Shown here piece by piece: positions 9,248 through 17,846 of a stretch of 64,000 nucleotides of DNA; the stretch's first letter is position 1; every line of letters starts with the position of its first letter. The notes beneath the pieces were generated by a model. The model was not told the DNA's origin. It searched no databases and worked only from the letters and a program-made list of their open reading frames with translations. Source of the DNA: an alpha proteobacterium U9-1i. GTDB taxonomy: Bacteria > Pseudomonadota > Alphaproteobacteria > Caulobacterales > Aquidulcibacteraceae. Location: positions 62,001 through 126,000 of the forward strand of contig BBSY01000004.1 in the NCBI GenBank assembly GCA_000974665.1. Direction: 5' to 3'. The position numbers and the translations under genes were made by a program.

Positions 9248-9263
9248 TTGCATCATCGTGCAT
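9248..9263. promoter_or_regulatory. Operator site 3 between cofE and CoA-transferase
   Basis: TTGCATCATCGTGCAT lies in the 145-base divergent gap, 61 bases from the cofE ATG and 68 from the ATG at 9332. It is flanked by TTT and TTTT runs like the other sites. Its position suggests it controls both F420 synthesis and the divergent CoA-transferase gene. Confidence 0.7.
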
Positions 9264-9331
9264 TTTTTGATTGCGCGTCCGTGACGCGGGCAGGCAAGAT
9301 AAGGTTCAAAAGGCGACCGGGAGTATTCGCG

Positions 9332-10573
9332 ATGTTCGATCTGCTGAAAGGCGTGCGAGTGCTGGAGTTCGGCATTCTGCTGAACGGCGATCATCTCGGC
9401 ATGCTGATGAGCGATCTGGGCGCCGAAGTGATCAAGGTCGAAGAGCCGGGCTCAGGCGACTATCTGCGCGATATGCTTGGGCAGATCACGCCGCACCACA
9501 GCCCGGCGCATCTTCAGGTGAACAAGAACAAGAAGAGCGTAACGATCAATGTACGCACCGAAGCCGGGCGACATGCCTTCTTCGAACTGCTGAAGACGGT
9601 CGACATTTTCGCCGACGGCCTGCGCGGCGGCGCGTGCGAAGCGATGGGCATCGGCTACGAAGCACAACGCGCCGTGAAGCCGGACATCATCTACATGGCC
9701 AATACGGGTTTTGGCATGACCGGCCCTTATTCGCGGCTCGGCGCGCATGGCTATTCGATGTTGGCGATCGTCGGCGGCCTGCCGGCGGCCAAGGACGAGA
9801 ATGGCTTTGTCGATCGCGCGCAGAGCAAGGATGTGCTCGGTGGCGTGAAGGGTGGCGCGGGCGCACCGTTTGCGGTGATGGCCGGGCTTGCGGCGTTGCT
9901 GCGCCGACAGCGCACGGGGCAAGGCGCATTCATCGACGTCGCCGCTTCGGACGCGAACCTTGCTGCTTCTTGGTCTGCCGCCGTGACGAACCTCAACTAC
10001 GACAGGATTGTTGACCTCACCGGCCTTTCGCCGCGCGGCGAGCCGAACGATGGCTGGCCGGCCGGCTCGGTTCTGTATGCGCTCTACGAGGCGAAAGACG
10101 GGCGCAACATCATGTTCTGCGCCATCGAGCCAAAGTTTTGGTACAATTTCTGCGACGTCGTCGAGCGCCCCGATCTCCGCGACAAGATTCGCACCGACAT
10201 TCCCGTGGATTACGGCATCGACAAGCAATGGCTACGGCCGGTGTTAGCCGACATTATCAGGTCGAAGACGTCATCTGAATGGATGGAGTTGGCGCTCACG
10301 AAGAACGTGCCGCTGGCTGTCGCCAACACGCTCGATCAAACGCCGGACGATCCGCACAACAAGGCGCGCGGCATGATCTATGAGGGCTCACACCCAGGCG
10401 CGGGACCATTCACCTACCTGCGTTATCCGGCGATCATCGACGGCCAACGCAGCAACGTGGAGATCCCCGCACCTGCGCTTGGCGAACACACGGACGAGGT
10501 GCTCGCCAGTATCGGATTGAGCAAAGCCGAAATCGCCGCCGCGCAGGAAATCACGCGCGCCAAGAAAAAGTGA
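9332..10573 (+). CDS. CaiB/BaiF family III CoA-transferase
   Basis: CoA-transferase of 413 residues. The frame extends upstream, but ATG 9332 with GGGAG eight bases before it gives the normal N-terminus MFDLLKGVRVLEFGILLNGD, followed by SDLGAEVIKVEEPG. A DVLGG segment lies near the expected catalytic Asp region, but the spacing to the following helix differs from the gene at 5645, so the catalytic residue should be confirmed by alignment. It is transcribed away from cofE from the shared gap holding operator site 3 and converges on the thiolase gene, seven bases away. Substrate unknown. Confidence 0.84.
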   Translation: MFDLLKGVRVLEFGILLNGDHLGMLMSDLGAEVIKVEEPGSGDYLRDMLGQITPHHSPAHLQVNKNKKSVTINVRTEAGRHAFFELLKTVDIFADGLRGGACEAMGIGYEAQRAVKPDIIYMANTGFGMTGPYSRLGAHGYSMLAIVGGLPAAKDENGFVDRAQSKDVLGGVKGGAGAPFAVMAGLAALLRRQRTGQGAFIDVAASDANLAASWSAAVTNLNYDRIVDLTGLSPRGEPNDGWPAGSVLYALYEAKDGRNIMFCAIEPKFWYNFCDVVERPDLRDKIRTDIPVDYGIDKQWLRPVLADIIRSKTSSEWMELALTKNVPLAVANTLDQTPDDPHNKARGMIYEGSHPGAGPFTYLRYPAIIDGQRSNVEIPAPALGEHTDEVLASIGLSKAEIAAAQEITRAKKK

Positions 10574-10580
10574 GCGCGCT

Positions 10581-11780
10581 TTAGCTCGCGCGCTCAAACA
10601 CCGCTGCGAGGCCCTGCCCGCCGCCTATGCACATCGTCTCCAGACCGTAGCGGCCATTGCGACGCACCAGTTCGCGCGTGAGGTTAGCGAGAATGCGCCC
10701 ACCGGTGGCGCCGATTGGGTGACCGAGAGAAATGCCGGAGCCATTGACGTTGAGCTTGTCGCGGTCGTCCCAGTTCCAAGCCCTGAGCACGGCGAGCACT
10801 TGCGGCGCGAAGGCTTCGTTGAGTTCAACCAAGTCGATGTCCTTCCAGCCGAGGCCGGTGCGCTTGAATAAGCGCTCTACCGCGGGCGCGGGGCCGATGC
10901 CCATCCGCGACGGCTCGCAACCAGCCGCGGCCCAAGAATGGAAATAAGCGATAGGCTCGAGGTTCAGCTCTTTCAGCTTGTCTTCGCCGACGACGAAGCA
11001 GGCTGCGGCAGCGTCGTTCTGCTGACTGGCGTTGCCCGCAGTGACGACGCCTCCCTTCTCCAGCGCTTTCAGTGCGCCGAGCGATTGCATCGTCGCGTCC
11101 GGACGGAAGCCTTCGTCCTTTGCGAACAGCACCGGATCGCCTTTGCGCTGCGGCACCGGCACCGGCACGAGTTCATCGTTGAACTTGCCTTCAGCCCAAG
11201 CATTGGTGGCGCGCTTGTGGCTCATCACAGCGTATTCATCGCAGGCTTCGCGCGAGATGCTGTAATCCTTGGCGAGGTTTTCCGCCGTTTCGATCATGCC
11301 GCTGATCACGCCGAACCTCGAAATTGGCTGCGACATCACGCGTCCCCGAGTCAGGCGGTCATGCATAGTTGAAGACCCCGAACGCGCGCCCGAGCGCATG
11401 TCCGTCGAGTAGTATTCAACATTGCTCATGCTCTCGACGCCGCCCGCGAGCACGACGTCCGCCGCGCCGGTTTGCACCATCATGGCGGCGTCGATGATCG
11501 CCTGCAGGCCGCTACCGCAGCGCCGATCGAGCTGATAGCCGGGAACCGAAATGGGGAGGTCAGCGGCGAGCGCCGACCAACGCGCGATGCAGGGCGCTTC
11601 GCCATTGCCGTAGCCCTGCGCAAACACGACGTCATCGATACGCTCAGCGTCGATCTTGGTGCGCTCGACCAGAGCGCGGATGATCACCGCGCCGAGATCG
11701 CCAGCCTGCATGCCCGCGAGCGAACCTTGAAACTTGCCGACGGCGGTCCGGAGGGGGCTAACGATGGCTGCTCTGCGCAT
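10581..11780 (-). CDS. Thiolase (acetyl-CoA C-acyltransferase)
   Basis: Thiolase of 399 residues with the full catalytic set: nucleophile Cys88 in LDRRCGSGLQAI, NEAFAPQ, His in GHPIGATGGR, and the second Cys in CIGGGQGLA. It cleaves 3-ketoacyl-CoA with CoA to release acetyl-CoA or propionyl-CoA, closing a beta-oxidation round. ATG with GGAG upstream, nine bases after the acyl-CoA dehydrogenase stop at 11790, so it is co-transcribed with it. Chain-length preference cannot be read from the sequence. Confidence 0.9.
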   Translation of the reverse strand: MRRAAIVSPLRTAVGKFQGSLAGMQAGDLGAVIIRALVERTKIDAERIDDVVFAQGYGNGEAPCIARWSALAADLPISVPGYQLDRRCGSGLQAIIDAAMMVQTGAADVVLAGGVESMSNVEYYSTDMRSGARSGSSTMHDRLTRGRVMSQPISRFGVISGMIETAENLAKDYSISREACDEYAVMSHKRATNAWAEGKFNDELVPVPVPQRKGDPVLFAKDEGFRPDATMQSLGALKALEKGGVVTAGNASQQNDAAAACFVVGEDKLKELNLEPIAYFHSWAAAGCEPSRMGIGPAPAVERLFKRTGLGWKDIDLVELNEAFAPQVLAVLRAWNWDDRDKLNVNGSGISLGHPIGATGGRILANLTRELVRRNGRYGLETMCIGGGQGLAAVFERAS

Positions 11781-11789
11781 TTCTGCTCC

Positions 11790-12935
11790 TTAGCTGGCGC
11801 CGCGCATCATCTCGCGGGCGATAATGATCTGCTGAATCTGAGATGTGCCCTCATAAATCCGCAGCAAGCGAACGTCACGGTAGAATCTCTCAACCTTGTA
11901 TTCAGCCATGTAGCCGGCCCCGCCGTGAATTTGTACGGCGCGATCAGCGACGCGCCCCACCGCTTCGCTGGCAAAATATTTGAGCGCGGCAGCGTCAAGG
12001 CTGACGGGCTCGCCGCGATCGAACTTCGCCGCCACCGAATTCAGCAACGCCTCCGTGGCGAGCGCGTCGGTTTTGCTGTCGGCGAGCATGGCCTGAACCA
12101 GCTGGAAGCTCGAAATGACTTGCCCGAATTGTTTGCGTTCCATCGCATAACGCAGACTCATGTCGATCAGGCGGTCACACATGCCGAGCGCAACCGCGGC
12201 GATGTGGATGCGGCCGCGATCGAGCACTTTCATGGCGGTTGTGAAGCCGCGACCTGGCTCGCCGCCGATGATGGCGCTTGCCGGTACACGGCAGTTTTCG
12301 AGGATTACGTCGGTGGTGACGGCGCCCCTCTGGCCCATTTTTTTATCAGGCTTCCCGAAGCTGATGCCGGGCGTGTTCGCCGGCACGATGAAGGAGGAGA
12401 TGCCTTTCGCGCCTTTCACGCCAGGTTCGGTGCGCGCCATGAGCGTGAACACGCTCGCGCGCGGCGCGTTGGTGATGTAGCGCTTGGTGCCGTTGATCAC
12501 ATAGTGATCGCCGTCGAGCGTCGCTGTCGTGCGCAATGAGGCGGCGTCGGAGCCCGCCTCCGGTTCTGTGAGACCGAATGACGAGATAGCCTCCCCCGTC
12601 GCGAACTTTGGCAACCACTCGCGCTTCTGCGCTTCTGTGCCGTCCATCACGATGCCTTGGGAGCCGATGCCAACCGTGGTGCCGATGACGGAGCGAAACA
12701 CCACTGAAGCGCGCGTGAGTTCGCGAATGATGGCCGCTTCTTCGGACATCGTGAGGCCGAGGCCGTCATATTCTTCCGGGATGGAGAGACCAAACAGACC
12801 AAGCTCTCGCATTTCGTCGATGATCTCGGCGGGCACGGCATCATCGGCCTCGATGCGGTCTTCAGCCGGGATGAGGCGCTGATCAACGAAGCGGCGCACC
12901 GTTGTGCGCAGCATTTCAAATGTGTCTTGATCCAT
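11790..12935 (-). CDS. Acyl-CoA dehydrogenase
   Basis: FAD-dependent acyl-CoA dehydrogenase of 381 residues, introducing a 2,3-double bond. Signatures are FGLTEPEAGSDAASLRT, the INGTKRYITNA strand, the RKQFGQVISSFQ helix and the C-terminal IHGGAGYMAEYKVERFYRD with YEGTSQIQ. The last provides the usual catalytic Glu in YEGT. Translation is taken from ATG 12935, which has GGGGAGG nine bases upstream; a longer frame to 13007 would run through operator site 4. It is the first gene of a two-gene operon with the thiolase. Confidence 0.9.
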   Translation of the reverse strand: MDQDTFEMLRTTVRRFVDQRLIPAEDRIEADDAVPAEIIDEMRELGLFGLSIPEEYDGLGLTMSEEAAIIRELTRASVVFRSVIGTTVGIGSQGIVMDGTEAQKREWLPKFATGEAISSFGLTEPEAGSDAASLRTTATLDGDHYVINGTKRYITNAPRASVFTLMARTEPGVKGAKGISSFIVPANTPGISFGKPDKKMGQRGAVTTDVILENCRVPASAIIGGEPGRGFTTAMKVLDRGRIHIAAVALGMCDRLIDMSLRYAMERKQFGQVISSFQLVQAMLADSKTDALATEALLNSVAAKFDRGEPVSLDAAALKYFASEAVGRVADRAVQIHGGAGYMAEYKVERFYRDVRLLRIYEGTSQIQQIIIAREMMRGAS

Positions 12936-12998
12936 GGGCGCATGCCTCCCCGTTTGCCCTCGTTTTAGCGGGCCAGTGCGACAAGTCCACAGCAGATT

Positions 12999-13014
12999 TT
13001 GCACCAACGTGCAT
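12999..13014. promoter_or_regulatory. Operator site 4
   Basis: TTGCACCAACGTGCAT, with TTT before and TTTT after, sits 63 bases before the acyl-CoA dehydrogenase ATG (12935) and just beyond the stop of the CoA-transferase at 13020. Half-sites TTGCAC/GTGCAT are nearly symmetrical. It probably drives the dehydrogenase-thiolase operon. Confidence 0.7.
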
Positions 13015-13019
13015 TTTTA

Positions 13020-14234
13020 TTATGCGGCCACGCCGTCGTCGCGCAGCTTGCCGATGGCCTCTGCGGTTAGACCCAAGACCTCAGCCAGAATTTCATCGGT
13101 ATGCTGGCCAAGCTTCGGCGCGGGCGCCACTGCGCCTCGCGCTGCGCCCTGCACGGCGCCGGCAGGGCCAGACGCTGGGTAGCGCAGGCCGCTCGGATGC
13201 TCAATGGATTGAAAGATCGGGTTGGCGGTGAACAAGCGCGCGTCACTAAACACGGCTTGATGCAGCGTCTGATACTTAGACCAGGTCACGCCCGCAGCGT
13301 CGAACGCTGGGCCAAGGTCGCTCAACGTCCCTTTGGCGATCACGGCTTCGAACAGCGCGAAGAGGCGCTCTCGGTGCCGGAAGCGCAGACCTTCGTCGCG
13401 TGCGAACGAAACGCCGAGCTCACGCTCCAGCACAGCGACGGCATCGCCGAGCTCTAGGGCACGCAAAGCGCCAATCCATTGCCGCGAGGAGATCGCCACG
13501 AGCATCACGCGTTCGCCGTCAGCGGTCGTGAAGTCGCGGCCGAAGGCGCCATAAAGATCGCTGCCCATGCGCGGGCGATCATCGTCGGCGACCATGACCT
13601 CAGCGACCGCGCCGACGTGACTGAGATTCGACGCCACGAGATCGGAAAGCGGTACGCGAATTTCGCAACCCTGTCCGCTCTCACGCCGAGCGCTTAGCGC
13701 CGCCATCAGCGCAAACGCCGCATAGGCGCCGCCAATGAGATCCCACGCGGGAAGAACGTGATTGGTGGGGCGATCATCGTCGGGAAAGCCGGTCGCGAAG
13801 GGCAAGCCGGACGCCGCGTTGACGGTATAATCCACCGCAGGCGCGCCATCGGCCCAGCCCATAATGCGGACGCTGATGATGTCATCGCGGCGGGACTTGA
13901 GGTTGTCGTAGGACAGGAAGCCTCTGACCGGATAATTCGTCACGAACAACCCTGCATTCTCGCCGGGCGCCGTTGCGATCGCGACGGCCAGCTCGCGGCC
14001 CTTCGCCGAGCTAAGATCAAGTGCGACGGACTTCTTGCCCTTGTTGAGTCCCTCCCAGTAAAGGCTGGCGCCGCTGCCCGGGGCGAGCGGCCATCTGCGG
14101 AAGTCCGGCCCGCCGCCTATATTGTCGAAGCGGATCACCTCCGCGCCCATTTGCGCAAAATGTAAACCGCACGATGGGCCGGCGATAAACGCGGCGCCTT
14201 CCACAACACGCAGACCCTTGAGCAGATCGTACAT
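13020..14234 (-). CDS. 2-methylfumaryl-CoA isomerase-like CoA-transferase
   Basis: CaiB/BaiF protein of 404 residues whose opening segment (LLKGLRVVEGAAFIAGPSCG, then QMGAEVIRFDNIGGGPDFRR and WEGLNKGKKSVALDL) recalls the mesaconyl-CoA C1-C4 CoA-transferase (Mct) branch from memory of that family. The later HVLPAWDLIGGAYAAFALM holds the catalytic Asp. Mct moves CoA within one molecule between two carboxylates; here it may act on a related branched dicarboxylate. It is the last of four leftward genes (17606 down to 13020) with gaps of 9 to 24 bases, so co-transcription is likely. The real substrate is not known. Confidence 0.78.
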   Translation of the reverse strand: MYDLLKGLRVVEGAAFIAGPSCGLHFAQMGAEVIRFDNIGGGPDFRRWPLAPGSGASLYWEGLNKGKKSVALDLSSAKGRELAVAIATAPGENAGLFVTNYPVRGFLSYDNLKSRRDDIISVRIMGWADGAPAVDYTVNAASGLPFATGFPDDDRPTNHVLPAWDLIGGAYAAFALMAALSARRESGQGCEIRVPLSDLVASNLSHVGAVAEVMVADDDRPRMGSDLYGAFGRDFTTADGERVMLVAISSRQWIGALRALELGDAVAVLERELGVSFARDEGLRFRHRERLFALFEAVIAKGTLSDLGPAFDAAGVTWSKYQTLHQAVFSDARLFTANPIFQSIEHPSGLRYPASGPAGAVQGAARGAVAPAPKLGQHTDEILAEVLGLTAEAIGKLRDDGVAA

Positions 14235-14246
14235 GATCGCTCCGTT

Positions 14247-15251
14247 CTAGCTGAGCTTCACCAGCATGCGGCCGAGGTTCTCGCCGCTGAACAGTCCGAA
14301 AAAGGCGTCGAGCGAATGATCAATGCCGTCGTAGACGGTTTCGGCAAGTTCCAGTTTGCCGGCCTTGTGCCAGGCTGTGACGTCCCGCAAGAATTCTTCC
14401 TCGCGATGCATATAGTTCAAGGCGATGAAGCCTTGCATGCGGATGCTCTTCACAACCGCCTGCATCAGATTGCGCGGCGCCGTGGGCGGTTCGGTTGAGT
14501 TGTAAACCGAGATCATGCCGCAGAGCGCAAAGCGCGCCTGAAAATTGGCGACTGCCAAAGCCGCCTGCAGATGATCTCCCCCGACGTTCTCGAAATAAAC
14601 ATCGATACCCTCAGGCGCGGCGCGCGCGAGCGCTTTGGTGAGGCTGGGTTCGGCTTTGTAGTCGATCGCTTCGTCGAGCTTAAGCGTATCCTTGAGAAAC
14701 GCGGCCTTGCGCGCGCCGCCGGCCGAGCCGATCACTTTGTGGCCTTTGAGCTTGGCCATCTGGCAGACGGTGGAACCGACGCCGCCAGATGCGGCCGACA
14801 CGAACACGACGTCGCCGTCCTTAAGCCCGGCGATGTCGAACAGGCCCACATAAGCTGTGAGCCCGGTGACGCCAGCGAAACCCAGATAGGCTTGCTCCGG
14901 CAAAATCGTGCAATCACGCAGCCTGAGCGCGCTTGCCGGCGCGTTGAACACTTCGCGCCAACCCATGCGCGAGAATACGATGTCGCCAGGCTTGAAGCCG
15001 GGATCGTTGGAGGCGATCACTTCGCCGGTCGCGCCGCCTTGCATGGCTTCGTTGAGATTAAACGGCGGCACGTAACTTTTCGCGTCGCTCATGCGCCCAC
15101 GCATTGCTGGATCGACCGCCATCCAATGGTTGCGAACCTGCACTTCACCCGCTCCAGGCGGAGGAACATCGACGGATACCAACTCAAACAGATCAAGCGT
15201 AGGCGCGCCGACGGGACGCTTCATCAAACGGACTTCGCGCGATTTCGTCAT
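14247..15251 (-). CDS. NADP-dependent MDR oxidoreductase (CurA/LTB4DH-like)
   Basis: Zinc-independent medium-chain reductase of 334 residues. Family marks are VDPAMRGRMSD near residue 50, the nucleotide-binding AASGGVGSTVCQMAKLKGHKVIGSAG (glycine-rich loop near residue 155) and YFENVGGDHLQAAL. Members reduce the double bond of alpha,beta-unsaturated ketones or related enones using NADPH. It is located between the Mct-like gene and a pair of acyl-CoA dehydrogenase genes in one operon, so an enone or enoyl intermediate of the same pathway is a reasonable substrate (inference). Confidence 0.85.
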   Translation of the reverse strand: MTKSREVRLMKRPVGAPTLDLFELVSVDVPPPGAGEVQVRNHWMAVDPAMRGRMSDAKSYVPPFNLNEAMQGGATGEVIASNDPGFKPGDIVFSRMGWREVFNAPASALRLRDCTILPEQAYLGFAGVTGLTAYVGLFDIAGLKDGDVVFVSAASGGVGSTVCQMAKLKGHKVIGSAGGARKAAFLKDTLKLDEAIDYKAEPSLTKALARAAPEGIDVYFENVGGDHLQAALAVANFQARFALCGMISVYNSTEPPTAPRNLMQAVVKSIRMQGFIALNYMHREEEFLRDVTAWHKAGKLELAETVYDGIDHSLDAFFGLFSGENLGRMLVKLS

Positions 15252-15260
15252 TTCGTGTCC

Positions 15261-16397
15261 TTAGTAGCCGGTGAGCGCCGCGTATCGCTCGCGGTGATAG
15301 GCGGCGGAGCCGTAACTCATGTCGGCGACGCGCGCGCGCTTGTAGAAAAGGCCAGCATCGTGTTCGTCGGTCATGCCGATGCCGCCGTGCAATTGGATCA
15401 TCTCGCCGGAGACGCGTTTGAACGTGTCGCCCGCCAACGCTTTGGCGAGCGACACAAGTTCGCGCGCTTGCGGACTTTGCGCGTCGAGCGCTTCAAGCGC
15501 CGCTTCGACGGCGGAGCGTGTCAGCTCCAGTTCGCCGTACAGCGCCGCGGCGCGGTGTTGCAACGCTTGGAACGAGCCAATGAGCTGGCCGAACTGAAGG
15601 CGCGTTTTGAGGTAAGCGAGGGTAATATCGAACGCCGCGCTCGCTGAACCTAGCATTTCGGCCGCCAAGCCAGCGCGGGCGCAATCGAGCATGTGGTCGA
15701 GCACGCTCGCTGCCTTGCCAACTTCGCCGACGATTGCATCCGCTCCGAGTTCAACGCCGTTGAAGGTGTAGATCGCAGCACCGCGCTGCTCGACCTCCGC
15801 CAGCGATGCTTTGCTAAGCTTTGGCGCGTTTGTGGGCACGATAAACAGCGTCAACCCTTCGACGTCGCCCGCTGCGCCGCTTGTCCGGGCGGCCACAAGA
15901 ACGGCGCTTGCGCCCATGCCGTGCAGCACCGGGCGCTTTTCACCATTGAGAAGCCAGTTGCCGCGCGACTTTTCTGCTTTCAGCGCCACGGCGAGCGGAT
16001 TGTGTTGTGCGCCCTCATCCACCGCGATGGTGACCACGGCTTCACCGGCCGCGATTTTCGGCAACCAATGCTGCTGCTGCGCGGCGCTACCGGCGCGACG
16101 AAGGCCGATCACGGCCGCAAGCGAAGAATTCACCAATGGCGACGGCGTCAAAGTGCGCCCGAGCTGCTCCAGCACCACGCCCATGCTCATGAAACCGAAA
16201 TCAGCGCCACCGTGCTCTTCCGGGGCGACGATGCCAGCCCATCCCATTTCCGCGATCTCGGCGAACAAGGCGCTGTCGTAGCCTTGGAGCGCACCGCTGT
16301 TGCGGAGCTTGCGATACGCAGCGATGGGCGAACGATCGCGCGCCCAAGCGCTGGCGGCGTCCTTCAGCATGACTTGTTCTTCGCTAAGGATGGCCAC
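15261..16397 (-). CDS. Acyl-CoA dehydrogenase, probable partner subunit
   Basis: Acyl-CoA dehydrogenase family protein of 378 residues, with the C-terminal IQLHGGIGMTDEHDAGLFYKRA typical of the FadE subunits found as adjacent pairs in steroid side-chain degradation. The N-terminal half is less canonical: the usual TEPxAGSD flavin-binding segment is replaced by AVDEGAQHNPLAV, which suggests divergent FAD or substrate contacts. GTG start with GAGGGGAC just upstream. The next upstream gene (16422) is another acyl-CoA dehydrogenase, 24 bases away; such pairs often form alpha2beta2 enzymes with one active site per pair. Confidence 0.85.
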   Translation of the reverse strand: MAILSEEQVMLKDAASAWARDRSPIAAYRKLRNSGALQGYDSALFAEIAEMGWAGIVAPEEHGGADFGFMSMGVVLEQLGRTLTPSPLVNSSLAAVIGLRRAGSAAQQQHWLPKIAAGEAVVTIAVDEGAQHNPLAVALKAEKSRGNWLLNGEKRPVLHGMGASAVLVAARTSGAAGDVEGLTLFIVPTNAPKLSKASLAEVEQRGAAIYTFNGVELGADAIVGEVGKAASVLDHMLDCARAGLAAEMLGSASAAFDITLAYLKTRLQFGQLIGSFQALQHRAAALYGELELTRSAVEAALEALDAQSPQARELVSLAKALAGDTFKRVSGEMIQLHGGIGMTDEHDAGLFYKRARVADMSYGSAAYHRERYAALTGY

Positions 16398-16421
16398 GTC
16401 CCCTCTCCCGCGTCTGTAATG

Positions 16422-17606
16422 TTAACCCGGAAGGCCGAGCACGCGTTTCGCGGTGATGTTGTTCTGTATTTCCAAGCTGCCGCCATAGATCGAGAAGGCG
16501 CGGCTGTGGAGCCATGCGCGCGTTGCTTCGATCTCGGCGGCGGCGAAATGATCGCCCTCCCACCCCAGGCCGTTGTGTCCGAGGATTTCAACGGCAAGGT
16601 CGGCGCGCTCTTGCGCGATGTCGGAACCGAGATTTTTGAGCGCCGACACCGCCGCACTGACGCCGGCATTGGTCTTCGCCTCAAGGGCCGCGCGGCGCAT
16701 CGTGTGGGCATAGGCGCGCGCACGCATTGCGTTGCGCACGACGCGATGGCGCACATCCGGATCGGCGATTTGGCCAAGCGCATTGACGCCAAGATATTGC
16801 TTCGCAAGCGGCGCCAGACTTGGCGCTTCGGCGCGACCGCTGGCGAGGCTGTCGCGCTCAAACTGCAACAAACGCTTGGCGATCGGCCAACCCTTGTTGA
16901 GGCCGCCGACCATGTTCTCCTTCGGCACTTTCACGTCGTTGAAGAACACTTCGCAGAAATGCGTAGAGCCGCTGATGAGATAAATCGGCCGCGCTTCGAT
17001 GCCGGGCGAACTCATGTCGATCAGCAGAAACGAGATGCCGCCGTGTTTGGTGGTCGTGTCGGTACGCACCAAACAGAAGCACCAGTGCGAATGATTGGCG
17101 CCTGACGTCCAAATTTTTTGACCGGTGACGATCCAATGATCGCCGCCATCGACGCATTTGGTTTGCAACGACGCGAGGTCGGAGCCCGCGCCCGGCTCGG
17201 AGAAGCCTTGGCACCAGCGCACTTCGGCGCGTGCGATTGGCGGAATGAAGCGGCGCTTTTGAACTTCATCGCCGTACTCAAGCAATGTCGGCCCGAGCAT
17301 CATTTCGCCGTAGGTGTGGTTCGGGTGGAACGCGCCGACGCGGGCCAGTTCCTCGTGGATGATCACCGAATGAGCTTGCGTGAGGCCGCCGCCGCCGTAT
17401 TCCTCGGGCCAGGTCGGGGCGCCCCACCCCTTGCTCACAACGCGTTTTAGCCAGGCCTGGTAATCAGGGTCGGAGTCGGCCAGGGCGCCGTCGGTAATGA
17501 AGGGCGTGGGGCTTTTGCCGGTCAGCGCGGATGGGAAATTGGCCTTGATCCAGGCCACCGCTTCCTCGCGGAAGCCGGCCAAATCGGGGTCGGCATGATC
17601 GAACAT
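16422..17606 (-). CDS. Acyl-CoA dehydrogenase, probable catalytic partner
   Basis: Acyl-CoA dehydrogenase of 394 residues. It has the flavin motif GFSEPGAGSDLASLQT, GQKIWTSGANHSHW, and a C-terminal RAFSIYGGSLEIQNNITAKR like FadE26/FadE29-type proteins. First gene of the leftward operon 17606-13020 (two dehydrogenases, MDR reductase, Mct-like enzyme). Operator site 5 lies 71 bases upstream. Together with the gene at 15261 it probably forms a heteromeric dehydrogenase for a bulky CoA ester; this rests on gene pairing and on the divergent flavin segment in the partner. Confidence 0.87.
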   Translation of the reverse strand: MFDHADPDLAGFREEAVAWIKANFPSALTGKSPTPFITDGALADSDPDYQAWLKRVVSKGWGAPTWPEEYGGGGLTQAHSVIIHEELARVGAFHPNHTYGEMMLGPTLLEYGDEVQKRRFIPPIARAEVRWCQGFSEPGAGSDLASLQTKCVDGGDHWIVTGQKIWTSGANHSHWCFCLVRTDTTTKHGGISFLLIDMSSPGIEARPIYLISGSTHFCEVFFNDVKVPKENMVGGLNKGWPIAKRLLQFERDSLASGRAEAPSLAPLAKQYLGVNALGQIADPDVRHRVVRNAMRARAYAHTMRRAALEAKTNAGVSAAVSALKNLGSDIAQERADLAVEILGHNGLGWEGDHFAAAEIEATRAWLHSRAFSIYGGSLEIQNNITAKRVLGLPG

Positions 17607-17677
17607 TACGCCTCCCTCCCCTTATGGGACGCTTCTTGGGCGCCTGCGCGCCGGGCTGGGGTGGCGACACTTGAAAT

Positions 17678-17693
17678 TTGCATCGCCGGATAT
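17678..17693. promoter_or_regulatory. Operator site 5 (weaker match)
   Basis: TTGCATCGCCGGATAT, followed by a run of T, keeps the strong left half (TTTGCAT) and the central G of the motif; the right half is degenerate. It lies in the 240-base divergent gap, 71 bases from the dehydrogenase ATG (17606) and 153 bases before the TetR start (17847). Nothing else is recognisable in this gap. Confidence 0.5.
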
Positions 17694-17846
17694 TTTTTGG
17701 CACACTTCTCTCCGGTCGGCAAGGCGGCCGCGACAGCGCATTTTGGAACGTCCAGACGCGACTCGCGGCAGGTTGACGGACCGCGGTTGGCCAACCGAAG
17801 CGGGCCGACTACGCTGAGCCGTGTCGCAACGAGGAGCGCTCACATC

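Noticed and set aside
15693-17105. A long open frame (470 codons) on the + strand across the acyl-CoA dehydrogenase genes
   Set aside because: It is antisense to two well-supported dehydrogenases; its translation has no recognisable domain and is rich in Arg, His and Ala as expected for a shadow frame in GC-rich DNA.
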